Source of the DNA: Novosphingobium sp. SCN 66-18
GTDB lineage: Bacteria > Pseudomonadota > Alphaproteobacteria > Sphingomonadales > Sphingomonadaceae
DNA length: 64,000 nt
Direction of reading: 5' to 3'
Assembly (NCBI GenBank): GCA_001725355.1
Contig: MEGD01000006.1
Span: 22,106-86,105, forward strand
The notes under the pieces were generated by a model. The model was not told the DNA's origin. It made no database searches and saw only the letters and a program-made list of their open reading frames with translations. A program made the translations under genes and the position numbers. How positions within the stretch are numbered: position 1 is the first letter of the stretch; each line of letters opens with the position of its first letter. Positions 18,108 through 27,120 of the stretch are shown here, in pieces.

Positions 18108-18218
18108 TCTGGTCTCCCACGTCAATGTTCGCATGCATGATGCATGGCCCTGTGATACTTGCGGAAACTGCGGGATAAAGCTTGTAATCCTGGCATTATT
18201 AGCCAGAATTTACGAACA
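18108..18218. promoter_or_regulatory. divergent SDR/lysR promoter region
   Basis: This 111-bp gap separates the divergent SDR and LysR genes. It is distinctly AT-richer than its surroundings and contains CATTATTAGCCAGAATTTAC just ahead of the lysR start. It should hold both promoters and the LysR operator (T-N11-A type), but I could not pick out a convincing dyad. Confidence 0.5.
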
Positions 18219-19124
18219 ATGGATCGCGTCGATCTCTTCCGTATTTTTACGCGCGTGGCCGAGGCCGGCAGCTTCACGCACGCCGCGCACACGCTGGGCC
18301 TCCCACGCTCCTCGGTGTCGGCGGCCATTCAGGAGCTTGAGGCCCGGCTTGGCACGCGCCTGCTCAACCGGACGACACGGCGCGTCGCGCTGACCGCCGA
18401 TGGCGAAGCGCTTTACACGCGCGCGCAGAACCTGCTCGCCGATTTCGAGGAGACGGAGGGGTTGTTCCGCCAGTCCGGCGCAACGCCGTCAGGGCGCATC
18501 CGCGTCGATCTGCCGGGGCGCGTGGGCCGGCTGATCGTGGCGCCGGCGCTGCCCGGATTTCTGGCCGCCTATCCCGGCATCGACATCGAACTCGGCGTGC
18601 GCGACCGCGCGGTGGATCTGGTGGAAGACGGCATCGATTGCGCGCTGCGCGTGGGGCCACTCGCCGATTCCGGCCTGATCGCGCGGCGGCTGGGCGAGCT
18701 GGAACTCATCAACGTCGCCAGCCCCGGCTATCTTGCCGCGCATGGCACTCCTGACACCCCGTCGGATCTCGACCGGCATCATGCCGTGGCTTACGCCTCC
18801 CCCACCACCGGGCGGGTGGAGCCGTGGGAGTGGATCGATAACGGGCAGGTCCTGACCCGTTCCCTGCGCGCCCGGCTCACCGTCAACAGCGCCGAAGCGC
18901 TGATCGCCGGCGCGCTGGCCGGGTTGGGACTGATCCAGATCCCCGCCTATGACGTTGCGGACAACATCGCCGGGGGGAGGTTGATCGAAGTAATGCCGGA
19001 ACACCGAGCCGAACCGCTGCCGGTCTCTCTGGTCTATCCGCACCGCCGTCAGCTTTCGCACCGGCTGCGCGCCTTCCTTGGCTGGCTCGTACCCGTGCTG
19101 GAACAGGGGCTGCAACTGCGCTGA
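18219..19124 (+). CDS. LysR-family transcriptional regulator
   Basis: A 301-residue LysR regulator. The N-terminal winged HTH covers about residues 1-60 (FTRVAEAGSFTHAAHTLGLPRSSVS), followed by a linker helix and a type-2 periplasmic-binding-like effector domain from about 90 to 295. It belongs to the large sphingomonad/proteobacterial group resembling DsdC/AaeR-type regulators beginning MDRVDLFRIF. The start at 18219 gives the canonical N-terminus; an upstream ATG would add 20 residues. It probably controls the divergently transcribed SDR gene and itself. Confidence 0.88.
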   Translation: MDRVDLFRIFTRVAEAGSFTHAAHTLGLPRSSVSAAIQELEARLGTRLLNRTTRRVALTADGEALYTRAQNLLADFEETEGLFRQSGATPSGRIRVDLPGRVGRLIVAPALPGFLAAYPGIDIELGVRDRAVDLVEDGIDCALRVGPLADSGLIARRLGELELINVASPGYLAAHGTPDTPSDLDRHHAVAYASPTTGRVEPWEWIDNGQVLTRSLRARLTVNSAEALIAGALAGLGLIQIPAYDVADNIAGGRLIEVMPEHRAEPLPVSLVYPHRRQLSHRLRAFLGWLVPVLEQGLQLR

Positions 19125-19202
19125 CGCGCACGGGATTTCGCCACTCCGTCTCACAACAGTCACATCTCCATCGCAAAAGCCTTCCGGTCACAGGAGGCGG
19201 CC

Positions 19203-19886
19203 GTGCGTGTGCTGGTAGTGGAAGACGATGCGGTGATTGCCGATCACATCACGGCCTGCCTGGGAACGCTGGGCTACCGACCCGAGCGGGTTGCCTCGGG
19301 CGAGGACGCGCTGGCGGCGATCGAGCGCCAGCGCTTTTCGGGCATGGTTCTCGACCGGTTGCTGCCTGGCATGAGCGGCATCGAGGTGTTGGCGCGGCTG
19401 CGCGCCGAACGCAGGTTGCCCCCGGTCGTCATGCTCAGCGCCTTGGGCACCGTGAAGGACCGCATCGAGGGCCTTGCCGCCGGCGCCGACGATTATCTGG
19501 CCAAGCCGTTCGACATGGACGAACTGGTGGCCCGCCTCAACGCCGTGACGCGCCGCGCCGCGCCGACGCCCCCTTCCGACACGGGGCTGGCGGTCGGCAG
19601 GCTGAAGCTGGACCCCAGCAGCCATTCGGTGCTGTTCCTTGACCGCACCATCGAACTCAACCGCAAGCAGTTCTCGCTCCTTGCCCACCTGATGCGCTGC
19701 GCCGACCGGCTGGTGACGCGGGGGATGCTGCTCGAAAGCGTGTGGGGCTATGCCTTCACGCCCACCACCAACATCGTGGAAAGCAACATGAGCCGGCTGC
19801 GCGCGCGGCTGGAGGAACTGGGTTGCGATCCGATCGACACGCTGCGCGGCTCGGGATACGTGCTGCGTTCGGAGCGATGCCGGTGA
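19203..19886 (+). CDS. OmpR-family response regulator
   Basis: A 227-residue response regulator. The receiver domain (about 1-118) has the acidic pocket E7/D8/D9, phospho-acceptor D51 and the KPF lysine near 100. A winged-helix DNA-binding domain (about 130-225) carries the NIVESNMSRLRARL recognition region and the C-terminal GSGYVL hairpin. The start is GTG preceded by AGGAGG at 19192-19197. It overlaps the histidine kinase gene by 10 bp. Its target genes are unknown; the acid phosphatase/TonB pair lies directly downstream. Confidence 0.9.
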   Translation: MRVLVVEDDAVIADHITACLGTLGYRPERVASGEDALAAIERQRFSGMVLDRLLPGMSGIEVLARLRAERRLPPVVMLSALGTVKDRIEGLAAGADDYLAKPFDMDELVARLNAVTRRAAPTPPSDTGLAVGRLKLDPSSHSVLFLDRTIELNRKQFSLLAHLMRCADRLVTRGMLLESVWGYAFTPTTNIVESNMSRLRARLEELGCDPIDTLRGSGYVLRSERCR

Positions 19887-21253
19887 TCGCATCGCCCGCC
19901 CGGCGCGCACCCGGACCGGGAAGGCTCGCCATCCAGTTCGGCGTGGCGTTCGCACTGGCCATGCTAGCCATGGGCGTGATCGTTTTCCTGGTGGCGGAGG
20001 AACGGATCGCCCAGCGCATCGACGATGCCTTGCAGGTTCACGTCACCAAGTTCCTGCGCCCCGTCGCCACGGGGCCGGCAACCGATGCCGATGTCATCGC
20101 CCGCATCCAGGAATGGCAGCGGCGCAAGATGCTGAGCGAGAGGACCTACCTGTTCTACGATGCCGCCGGCCGGCTCGTGGCGGGAAGGCTGGACCTGGCC
20201 GCGCCGCAACCGGGCTATTCGGACGTCACCTTCATGGGCGGCGGCAAGAAACCGCAAAAAGGGCGTGCGCTCGCCACCCGCCGGCCCGATGGCAGCCTGT
20301 TCGTGGTGGTGCAGCACAGCGAGGCGGCCGCGAGCCTGCGCGCCCTGCTGCCTTCGGTGGTCGCCGCGATCTTCGTTTCCGCCCTGCTGGTGGGGCTTGC
20401 CGCCACGATCCTGTTCGCGCGCCTGACCGCCCGGCGTCTGGCGGAAACGCAGGCGGCGGCGGACGCCATCGCGCAGGGCGACCTCACCCGTCGCATTCCG
20501 TCCAACAGGCTCGACGGGATGTTCGCGGTGCAGGCGGAAAGCCTGAACCGGATGCTCGACCGAATGGAGGACATGGTCAATGCGCAGCGCCAGTTCTCCA
20601 GCCATCTCGCGCATGACCTGCGCACGCCGCTGACGCGGCTGCGCGGGTTGCTCACGGCGGAAACGGCGGAGGCCGACCGGGTGCGCCTGCTCGAACGCGC
20701 CGAACGCGAATGCGCCTCGATCATCACCATCTTCGATGCCCTGCTCCGGCTGGCCGAGATCGAGACCGGGCGCCACCCCTCTGCCGTGCGCGACCTGCCT
20801 TTGCGCGACATGCTGGAAGACATCGCCGAAACGATGGAGCCGGTCATCGCCGATGCCGGCTGCGCGCTGGAACTCGGCCGGCTCGAACCGGTGCGGGTGC
20901 GCGGGGATGCGGACCTGTTCAACCAGATGATCGTCAACCTGCTGGAGAACGTGGTCACGCACACCCCCGCCGGCACGCGCGCGAAGCTGTCGCTGGAACA
21001 GGCTGGCGAATCCGCCCTGATCGCGATCGACGATGACGGTCCGGGCCTTGCCGAAGGCGAGCGCGATCGCGTGCTGCTGCCGTTCGAGCGGGGCAAGGGG
21101 TCCGGGCTGCGCCGTGGCAGCGGACTGGGCCTTGCGATTACCCGCGCGATCGTGCGGTTCCATCAAGGGTCGCTGGAACTGGCGGACAACGCGCCGGGCC
21201 TGAAGGTCCGCATTCGCCTGCCCGCCCTTCCAGAGGCGGTCCAGGCCGCCTGA
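19877..21253 (+). CDS. sensor histidine kinase
   Basis: A 458-residue membrane kinase paired with the upstream regulator. Transmembrane helix 1 is at about 21-40, a periplasmic sensor domain at 41-156, helix 2 at 157-181, HAMP at 182-235, a HisKA H-box with H246 (SSHLAHDLRTPLTR), and an HATPase domain with N-box NQMIVNLLENVVTH and G-boxes DDDGPGL and GSGLGLAI. The start at 19877 lies inside the end of the regulator gene, showing coupling. The sensor domain is small and has no recognisable ligand fold. Confidence 0.9.
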   Translation: MPVIASPARRAPGPGRLAIQFGVAFALAMLAMGVIVFLVAEERIAQRIDDALQVHVTKFLRPVATGPATDADVIARIQEWQRRKMLSERTYLFYDAAGRLVAGRLDLAAPQPGYSDVTFMGGGKKPQKGRALATRRPDGSLFVVVQHSEAAASLRALLPSVVAAIFVSALLVGLAATILFARLTARRLAETQAAADAIAQGDLTRRIPSNRLDGMFAVQAESLNRMLDRMEDMVNAQRQFSSHLAHDLRTPLTRLRGLLTAETAEADRVRLLERAERECASIITIFDALLRLAEIETGRHPSAVRDLPLRDMLEDIAETMEPVIADAGCALELGRLEPVRVRGDADLFNQMIVNLLENVVTHTPAGTRAKLSLEQAGESALIAIDDDGPGLAEGERDRVLLPFERGKGSGLRRGSGLGLAITRAIVRFHQGSLELADNAPGLKVRIRLPALPEAVQAA

Positions 21254-21307
21254 ACGCTACATTCTAAATTTGCAATGTTGACGGTTTTGTGGCGCGCGAC
21301 TCGCTGC

Positions 21308-21325
21308 CTGTCACCTTTCCGTCAT
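21308..21325 (+). promoter_or_regulatory. PhoB-box-like site
   Basis: The sequence CTGTCAC-CTTT-CCGTCAT is two 7-mers 11 bp apart, each matching 6 of 7 bases of the PhoB repeat CTGTCA(T/C). It lies 71 bp upstream of the acid phosphatase start, in the expected position for phosphate-starvation control of the phosphatase and the TonB receptor behind it. Confidence 0.55.
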
Positions 21326-21396
21326 GGACCCCGCCTAGCGCCCCTCTCGTGGCCTGCGGTTCGATCCGGACCGGGGCGCGACGAGGGAACATTCCA

Positions 21397-22098
21397 ATGC
21401 CGGCCACCAGGCACGTTCTGGCTGCTTTCGCGGCCTGCCTTCTTGCACCCTGCGCCCCCGCCGGCGCGGAGCCGGAGGCGACGCATTACATTGACTCGTC
21501 GGCCTTCGTGCCCGAACGCCTGCTGCCCCCGCCCCCGGCGGCGGGATCGGCGCGCGACAAGCGCGAACTGGACGAGGTGCGCCGGATCATCGCGGCGGCC
21601 AGCCCCGAACGGCTCGAACAAGCGCGCTGGGATGGCGCACACGAGAACGCTTCCGCCTATAACGCGGTGGTCGGCCGCGATCTCGCCACGCTGCCGCAGA
21701 CGGCCGCGCTGCTCGACATCGTGACCGAGGAGACAGAAGGCGTGGTGGTCGTGGCGAAGGATCACTTCGCCCGCCTGCGCCCCTACGGCGCCGACCCTAC
21801 CCTGCCGCATTGCGGGAAGAAGGACGCGACGGCCGCCCCGCGCTCCTATCCCAGCGGCCATGCCAGCATCGGCTATGCGCTGGCCTGGACGCTGGTGCGC
21901 CTGATGCCGGACCGCGCGCCCGCGATCCTCGCCCGCGCGGACGATTACGCGATGAGCCGCGCGGTCTGCGGCGTCCACTATCTGTCCGATCTCGAGGCCG
22001 GCCATGTCGTCGGCACGCTCGTCGCCGAACGGCTCCTTGCCGATCCCCGGCTTGCCGCGCGCATTGCCGCCGCCCGCACCGAACTTTCCACGCACTGA
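21397..22098 (+). CDS. class A non-specific acid phosphatase (PAP2 fold)
   Basis: A 233-residue periplasmic phosphatase with a signal peptide (about residues 5-22). It carries the full class A/PAP2 signature: KDHFARLRPYG (K-x6-RP), PSGHAS, and SRAVCGVHYLSDLEAG (SR-x5-H-x3-D). These enzymes release phosphate from organic esters in the periplasm. The start at 21397 gives a clean signal peptide; the longer frame from 21289 does not. A PhoB-like box lies upstream, and a TonB receptor follows after 44 bp, probably in one transcript. Confidence 0.9.
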   Translation: MPATRHVLAAFAACLLAPCAPAGAEPEATHYIDSSAFVPERLLPPPPAAGSARDKRELDEVRRIIAAASPERLEQARWDGAHENASAYNAVVGRDLATLPQTAALLDIVTEETEGVVVVAKDHFARLRPYGADPTLPHCGKKDATAAPRSYPSGHASIGYALAWTLVRLMPDRAPAILARADDYAMSRAVCGVHYLSDLEAGHVVGTLVAERLLADPRLAARIAAARTELSTH

Positions 22099-22142
22099 CC
22101 GCGTCAGCGGTCGATCCATCCGTTCCGAACCATGAGGGCATC

Positions 22143-24566
22143 ATGACCAAGACCTACCACCGCGCGGCGCTGCTGGCCGCGACGAGCCTGCTCACCGCAA
22201 CGCTGCCGGCGGCGGCCCGTGCTGCTGAACCCGCCGCCGAAACCGCCGACGCCGACGCATCGGCCGCCGGTGCGGCGGAGGGTGAGCAGTCCACCAGCGC
22301 CAACCAGGCCGGGCAGGCCAACGACCGCCAGTCGCTGACCTCCTCCGACATCATCGTGATCGGCTCGAAAGCGGCGGAGGCCGCGCAGATCACCGCGTCG
22401 CTGACGACCACGCAGCCGCAGGCCGCCGTGGGCCGCGAATACATCGACAGCACCGTCTCTCCGACGGCGGACTTCAACGAACTGATCGCGATCACGCCCA
22501 GCGTCTCGATCAGCGGGAGCAGCAACGGCGCCGGCTTCAGCGAGACCAAGGCGACGATCCGCGGTTTCCAGGATGGCGACTACAACGTCACCTATGACTC
22601 GATCCCGTTTGCCGACACCAACAACCCCACCCACCATTCGACCGCGTTCTTCCCTTCGACCACGATCGAGACGGTGGTGGTCGATCGCGGCCCCGGCAAC
22701 GCCAGCCAGCTCGGCCAGGCGACTTACGGCGGCAACATCAACATGTATTCGCGTGCGGTGAAGGACCAGATGGGCGGGCAGGTCGAAGGCCTAATCGGCA
22801 ACTGGAACACGTTCATCGGCCGCGCCGAGTTCCAGTCGGGCGCGATCGACAAGCTGGGTGGCGCCAAGTTCATGCTGGGCGGCCAGTATCTCCAGTCCGA
22901 CGGCGCGCTGACCTATTCGCCGGTCCAGTCGAAGAACCTGTTCGCCAAGGCGGTGGTCCCGATCGGGTCCTCGAACACGCTGACGCTGCTTTCGACCTGG
23001 AACCGCAACTACTACTACCAGTCCGACGTGCTGAAGGGCGCGACCTGTGGCACCGGCGGCACAGCCTTGCCGGCCGGAACCCAGCTTACCGCCGACAACT
23101 GCACGGCCGCCTCGCAGATCGGCCAATATGGCCGGAACTATGGCCTCGGCAACGATCCGACCAAACAGGACTACTGGAGGTACAACCGCACCGACAAGAC
23201 GACGGACTTCTCGTACATCCGCCTGCAGAGCGATCTGGGCAGCGGCTTCTCGATGGACAACCGCGCCTATATGTACGGGTACACCAACAACACGCTCTCG
23301 GGGAACACCGGCAGCGTGGTGACCGGTTTCTCGGGTGCGGGCACGGCAACCTCACCCTACAAGGCGGTAACCGCACCCTCAGCCGCGACCGATATTCTCG
23401 GGTACGACAAGCTCAACAAGTACCGGGTGCTGGGCTACATCGGCCAGATCAACTACGACTTCTCGCGGGGAAAGATCCGCCTTGGTGGCTGGTTCGAGCA
23501 CGCCGCCACCGATCGCCATCTGCTTGACCTGGACCGGACCACGGGCCTGCCGAGCTACAACGAGAAGTTCGCCGACGGCACCGCCTCCAAGGCCAGCCTG
23601 CCGCCGATCTCGATCGCCAACGTCGGTTATCTCCAGCATTCCGACTGGAACCAGTACCAGCTTTTCGGCGAGTTCGAGTTCCGCCCGTTCGAGGCGCTGG
23701 CGATCACGCCGGGCGTGAAGTACGTCCACTTCAACCGCTCGATCACGGCAAGCGTCAACCAGAAGTCGCGCACGCCCATCGATACGTCGGCGACCTGGAC
23801 CAAGGTGCTGCCCTTCGCCACGGTGAACTGGATGGTGCGCCCGAACTGGTCGTTCTATGGCCAGTACGCGCAGGGCATGTACGTGCCCGACCTGTCGAGC
23901 TTCTACACCGCGTCCGACAGCGCGACCAACCAGGCGATCCAGCAGCAGAACCTCGCCGCGCTGAAGCCGCAGACCTCGACCAACTATCAGGTCGGCACCG
24001 TCTGGCACGGCGAGAAGGTTTCGATCGACGTCGACGGCTATATCATCGACGTGAACAACAAGATCGCCAGCGACACCTCCGCCGGCGCGCCGACCAACGC
24101 GCTCGTGAACATCGGGCAGGTCCGCTACAAGGGCGTGGAAGGGCAGGTCAGCGTGATGCCGGTGCGCGGGCTGACGCTGTTCGCCAACGGATCGTACAAC
24201 TACGCGCACAGCGTGACCACCGGCGCGCAGGTGGCCAAGGCGCCGTTCTCGACAGCCGCCGCCGGCTTCTTCTACAACCACAACGGCCTGCGGGTTTCGT
24301 TCACGCAGAAGTACACCGGCCCGCAATACGCCAGCGAATACAGCGGCTCGGGGCCACGCAACTACCGCATCAAGCCCTACAGCGTGGGCGATTTCGCGAT
24401 CAGCCAGGAAATCGGTTCGCGCTTCCGCATCGGCGTGAACGTTTCCAACGTGTTCAACAGCCGCGCGGTCACGGCAATCTCGAATGGCAAGACCTATGGC
24501 GTGGACGACCAGTTCAACTTCCTGCCGCCGCGCTCGTTCCTGCTCGACGTGCGCGTGAAGTACTGA
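22143..24566 (+). CDS. TonB-dependent receptor next to acid phosphatase
   Basis: An 807-residue outer-membrane receptor. A signal peptide (about 1-28) precedes a low-complexity Ala/Glu/Ser stretch (about 28-65), then the plug domain (ATIRGFQDGDYNVTYDSIPF; VDRGPGNASQLGQATYGGNIN) and the barrel, ending in a terminal aromatic-rich strand (SFLLDVRVKY). It lies 44 bp behind the acid phosphatase, suggesting uptake of a phosphorylated substrate or a product of its hydrolysis. The ligand cannot be read from the sequence. Confidence 0.88.
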   Translation: MTKTYHRAALLAATSLLTATLPAAARAAEPAAETADADASAAGAAEGEQSTSANQAGQANDRQSLTSSDIIVIGSKAAEAAQITASLTTTQPQAAVGREYIDSTVSPTADFNELIAITPSVSISGSSNGAGFSETKATIRGFQDGDYNVTYDSIPFADTNNPTHHSTAFFPSTTIETVVVDRGPGNASQLGQATYGGNINMYSRAVKDQMGGQVEGLIGNWNTFIGRAEFQSGAIDKLGGAKFMLGGQYLQSDGALTYSPVQSKNLFAKAVVPIGSSNTLTLLSTWNRNYYYQSDVLKGATCGTGGTALPAGTQLTADNCTAASQIGQYGRNYGLGNDPTKQDYWRYNRTDKTTDFSYIRLQSDLGSGFSMDNRAYMYGYTNNTLSGNTGSVVTGFSGAGTATSPYKAVTAPSAATDILGYDKLNKYRVLGYIGQINYDFSRGKIRLGGWFEHAATDRHLLDLDRTTGLPSYNEKFADGTASKASLPPISIANVGYLQHSDWNQYQLFGEFEFRPFEALAITPGVKYVHFNRSITASVNQKSRTPIDTSATWTKVLPFATVNWMVRPNWSFYGQYAQGMYVPDLSSFYTASDSATNQAIQQQNLAALKPQTSTNYQVGTVWHGEKVSIDVDGYIIDVNNKIASDTSAGAPTNALVNIGQVRYKGVEGQVSVMPVRGLTLFANGSYNYAHSVTTGAQVAKAPFSTAAAGFFYNHNGLRVSFTQKYTGPQYASEYSGSGPRNYRIKPYSVGDFAISQEIGSRFRIGVNVSNVFNSRAVTAISNGKTYGVDDQFNFLPPRSFLLDVRVKY

Positions 24567-24583
24567 CGGCGCGCGCCGCTTGT

Positions 24584-24617
24584 GGCGGTGGCCGGTATCC
24601 TCACGCCGGTCACCGCC
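24584..24617 (+). terminator. terminator hairpin after TonB receptor
   Basis: A stem of GGCGGTG-G-CCGG paired with CCGG-T-CACCGCC lies 17 bp after the receptor stop, followed by a short pyrimidine tract (CCCCCTTTCATT). It separates the phosphatase/receptor unit from the efflux operon. Confidence 0.6.
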
Positions 24618-24710
24618 GCCCCCTTTCATTAAACTCCTGTCATCATCGTGTTCTGGCCTTTTCCGCGTTCGACGGCCCGGTTACGCTTTCAGGTATTGGG
24701 GGACGGGCAC

Positions 24711-26138
24711 ATGGGACGCGATCGACAGGCCGGGTGCCGGCTCCATCGCCGGGCGCTGCCGCTGTTGCTGGCGGGGATAGGCGGCTGCACGCATGTCGCG
24801 CCCGTGCCGGTCCATCTCGAGGCGCGCATCGCCGGCCAGGCAGCGCGCACGTTCGATGCGCCCGCGGCGGAGCGCGACGCGGCCCTGCTCGCGCCCGGCG
24901 CACAAGCCGGCCGTATCGATCGCCTCACGCTGTTCGCGGCGCTGCTTGCCTCCGATCCGCGCGTGGCCGAGGCGCGCGCGGCGCTGGAAACCGCGCGGCG
25001 CGACGCGCGCAGCGCGCGCAAGGTGGGATCGCCCACGCTGACGCTCAGCAGCGAATACGCCAACGACCCGTCGACGTCCTCGCCATGGCTGCTGGGCGGC
25101 GGGGTGGACCTGCCGCTGGACATCGGCGGCCGGCGCGGCGCGCGGCTGGCGCGGGCGGATCTTGGCGTGATTGCGGCGCGCTATGATCTGGCCGAGGTGG
25201 CTTGGGCCGATCGCATGGCGCTGGTGCGCGCGCTGGCGGATCACCTGATCGCGCGCCGGCAGGCGGAACTCGGCACGGCCATCGTCGCCATGCGCGACCG
25301 GCAACTGGCGGTGCTGGAACAGCGCGTGGCACGTGGCGAGACGGCCGGACTGGATCTGTTTCCCTATCGCGCACAGCGCGCGCAGGCGGCGCGGGCGCTG
25401 GAAGACGCGCAGCGGCGCGCGCAACAGGCCCGCATCGCGATGGCGGGCGTGCTCGGCCTGCCCGCAACCGCGCTCGATGGCCTTGATGTCGCATGGGATG
25501 GTTTCGACGCCGCGTCCACCGATGCGCCCGCGTTGTCCCCCTCCGTCATGGCCCGTGCCGTGGCCGGCCGCGCCGACGTGCTCAAGGCGATCGTCGCCTA
25601 CGATCAGGCGGAAGCCGATCTGCGCGGGGAGCTGGCGCGCCAGTATCCGGCGGTCAGCCTGGGGCCGGGCTATACCTGGGAGCGGGGGCTGGTGAAGCTG
25701 CCGTTCGCGATCAACCTGGCCGTGCCCTCGTTCGATCTCAACCGCGCCGCGATCCGCGCGGCCGAAGCGCGTCGCGCGCAGGCCGGGGCGGCGATCGAAA
25801 CCACGCTAGCGCAAGCGCAGGCCGCGATCGAAAGCGCCCGGGCGGAACGGGCGGCGGCATCGGCGGCGCTCGATCGCGTGCGCCGCACCGAATTGCCGCA
25901 GACCGCGGCTGTTGCCCGGCGCGCCGATGCCCAGCTTGCAAAGGGCACGGCCGGTCGCGCGGACTGGGCCGGCGCACAGATCGCGGCGCTGGAAGCGCGT
26001 CTTGCCGAAATCGATGCGCTCGCGCGCCTCCGAGCGGCGGACGCCGCACTGGAGGACGCTCTGCGGCAGCCGCTGGAAGGACCGGAAACGATGATCGACC
26101 GCAACCGCCTGGTCGCTGTGCTGGAGAAGCAACCATGA
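24711..26138 (+). CDS. outer membrane efflux lipoprotein (TolC/CusC-like)
   Basis: A 475-residue outer membrane factor. The N-terminus has a lipobox-like LAGIGGC at about residues 21-27, so it is probably a lipoprotein. Two long helical hairpins rich in Ala, Arg and Glu (about 75-270 and 280-465) match the OEP repeat. The start at 24711 places the signal correctly. It is first of three coupled genes (ATGA overlap with the adaptor) and forms the exit duct of the RND pump. Confidence 0.85.
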   Translation: MGRDRQAGCRLHRRALPLLLAGIGGCTHVAPVPVHLEARIAGQAARTFDAPAAERDAALLAPGAQAGRIDRLTLFAALLASDPRVAEARAALETARRDARSARKVGSPTLTLSSEYANDPSTSSPWLLGGGVDLPLDIGGRRGARLARADLGVIAARYDLAEVAWADRMALVRALADHLIARRQAELGTAIVAMRDRQLAVLEQRVARGETAGLDLFPYRAQRAQAARALEDAQRRAQQARIAMAGVLGLPATALDGLDVAWDGFDAASTDAPALSPSVMARAVAGRADVLKAIVAYDQAEADLRGELARQYPAVSLGPGYTWERGLVKLPFAINLAVPSFDLNRAAIRAAEARRAQAGAAIETTLAQAQAAIESARAERAAASAALDRVRRTELPQTAAVARRADAQLAKGTAGRADWAGAQIAALEARLAEIDALARLRAADAALEDALRQPLEGPETMIDRNRLVAVLEKQP

Positions 26139-27118
26139 AAAGGCTGGCCGGCGCGGGACTGCTGCTGGGGGGTATCGGCGCGGGGGTGCTGGGCACCCTG
26201 CTTGCCGTTTCGCGCATGGACGCGGATGCCGAGACGGGCGATTCCGACCCGCCCGTATCGACTGCCAGCGCGGGACTGCATCTGGACGCCGGGGCGCAGG
26301 CGCGCGCCGGGATCAGGCTTGGCGCGCCCATGCCGGCCACGCAGCACACGGAAGCGGCCGGCTATGCCCGCGCGATTGACCTCACCGCGCTTTCGGCCAT
26401 CGCTTCCGAAGTGACCGCCGCAACGGCGGCGGCCGACGCATCGGGACGCGAGGCGGCGCGGCTGGCCAGCCTGGCCAGCGCCGATCAGGGCGCGTCGCAA
26501 CGCGATGTGGAAGCCGCCCGTTCGCAGACGGTCGCCGACCGGGCGCGGCTGGGTGCGGCCTGCCAACGGATCGGGCTGGAATTCGGCGCGGGCCTTGCCC
26601 GGCTGGGATGTGGGAGCGTGCCGGGACTGGCGCGCGAAGCGGCGGCGGGCAAAGTCGCCGTGCTGCGCATCGATTTCCCCGACGGCGTCGTTCCTGCCGG
26701 CTCCGCAATCACGATCGATGCCGGCGACCAGCAGGTAAGCGTCCGCGCGCTCGGCCCCTCTGCGATGGGCGACACGCAATTGCAGACGGCCGGCACGCTC
26801 GCGCTGCTCCGTGGCGCTGCCGTGGCCCGCGCCGGCGTGGGGCGCATCCTGGCGGCGCATCGCACGGGTGCCGGAACACAGGGTGGATACCTGATCCCGC
26901 GCGAAGCGCTGGTGCGGGTAGACGGCGCGCTCTGCGCCTATCGCACGGCTGGGCGCGACGGCTTCGAACGCGTGACTTTGCAAGGCGCGGTCCCGCGCCG
27001 GGAAGGCTGGTTCGTTCCCGGCGCCGCGCTGCGCGCGAACGATCGCATCGTGGTATCGGGCGCGGGCACGCTGTTGGGCCTCGAACACACTGTCCCGGCC
27101 GACGGGGGCGACGAATAG
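26135..27118 (+). CDS. reduced periplasmic adaptor of RND pump
   Basis: A 327-residue protein with an N-terminal membrane anchor (about 4-24), in the adaptor position between the outer membrane factor and the RND pump. A helical segment (about 85-150) and a C-terminal part (about 165-325, YLIPREALVRVDGALCAYR; RIVVSGAGTLLGLE) match HlyD/CzcB-type adaptors. The flanking lipoyl half-motifs usually around the hairpin are not apparent, so it looks shortened. It sits 2 bp ahead of the pump gene. The function as adaptor comes mainly from context. Confidence 0.75.
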   Translation: MKRLAGAGLLLGGIGAGVLGTLLAVSRMDADAETGDSDPPVSTASAGLHLDAGAQARAGIRLGAPMPATQHTEAAGYARAIDLTALSAIASEVTAATAAADASGREAARLASLASADQGASQRDVEAARSQTVADRARLGAACQRIGLEFGAGLARLGCGSVPGLAREAAAGKVAVLRIDFPDGVVPAGSAITIDAGDQQVSVRALGPSAMGDTQLQTAGTLALLRGAAVARAGVGRILAAHRTGAGTQGGYLIPREALVRVDGALCAYRTAGRDGFERVTLQGAVPRREGWFVPGAALRANDRIVVSGAGTLLGLEHTVPADGGDE

Positions 27119-27120
27119 CG

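Noticed and set aside
24640-24660. Second PhoB box before the efflux operon
   Set aside because: Only one CTGTCAT half-site is present; no second repeat occurs at 11-bp spacing.
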